From positions 1-33,007 of the forward strand of contig CALANA010000089.1 of NCBI GenBank assembly GCA_937925925.1: DNA of 33,007 bases, written 5' to 3'. Under the pieces are notes generated by a model that saw only the letters and a program-made list of their open reading frames with translations, was not told the DNA's origin and did no database searches. Positions within the stretch are counted from its first letter, which is position 1; each line of letters starts with the position of its first letter. The translations under genes were made by a program, and so were the position numbers. Below, one piece after another: positions 32,897-33,007 of this stretch. The stretch is from an uncultured Chloroflexales bacterium (GTDB lineage Bacteria; Chloroflexota; Chloroflexia; Chloroflexales; Chloroflexaceae).

Positions 32897-33007
32897 CGTC
32901 CCGCCCACGCACATACGGGGGCACGGATTCCTCACTTCGTTCGGAATGACAGTTGCACGTCCCGCCCACGCACATACGGGGGCACGGATTCCTCACTTCG
33001 TTCGGAA
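32897..33007. repeat. 61-bp tandem repeat at the window end
   Basis: A unit starting CGTCCCGCCCACGCACATAC and containing CGGATTCCTCACTTCG occurs at 32897-32946 and identically at 32958-33007, so the period is 61 bp; the second copy is cut by the window edge. The segment GGATTCC...GGAAT can fold on itself. More copies may follow outside. Confidence 0.8.

Noticed and set aside
32897..33007. CRISPR array
   Set aside because: The repeat period is 61 bp, but the between-repeat part is only 11 nt and there is no cas gene; it is a simple tandem repeat.

Overview
The window most likely comes from a Chloroflexota bacterium, probably Chloroflexus or a close relative. This is inferred from content, not from a search. 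The clues are a Tad/Flp pilus-type locus with no outer-membrane secretin gene, an archaeal-type isopentenyl phosphate kinase, a secreted kelch protein ending in a Pro/Thr-rich linker plus YLPIIRR, and many short GC-rich palindromic repeats between genes. I recognise 24 protein genes and see no rRNA, tRNA, CRISPR array or intact transposase gene.

Layout. Positions 1-3039 (+) hold a three-gene unit: a UbiA-type polyprenyl-phosphate transferase, isopentenyl phosphate kinase and a SpoIIM-like membrane protein. It runs tail-to-tail, with a 24-nt overlap, into a long minus-strand series. Read in transcription order, that series is two TadE-like pseudopilins, a TadG-like von Willebrand factor A protein, a secreted kelch protein, CpaB, CpaE (receiver plus MinD-like ATPase), CpaF, TadB, TadC, a DUF192 protein and a large GT-C-type membrane glycosyltransferase (18868 down to 3016). 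No major Flp pilin, prepilin peptidase, secretin or CpaD gene was recognised.

Positions 19046-32563 are a housekeeping and accessory region: two Nudix hydrolases, an HAD phosphatase, dprA, an FGE/SUMF1-fold protein without the usual catalytic cysteines, a 1183-residue membrane-anchored TPR protein, a REC-GGDEF-REC regulator, a zinc alcohol dehydrogenase, fmt and an rfbD-like reductase.

The intergenic DNA is the most unusual part. It contains several families of small non-coding elements with terminal inverted repeats. One 81-bp element (11624-11704) is flanked by a perfect 9-bp direct repeat, the mark of a transposition event; another copy of its right end begins the window. A 193-bp element (23812-24004) has 17-bp perfect terminal repeats, and its left end supplies the start codon and probable ribosome binding site of the FGE-like gene. 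A third family of about 250-285 bp lies beside dprA, a Nudix gene and the TPR gene. The window ends in a 61-bp tandem repeat.
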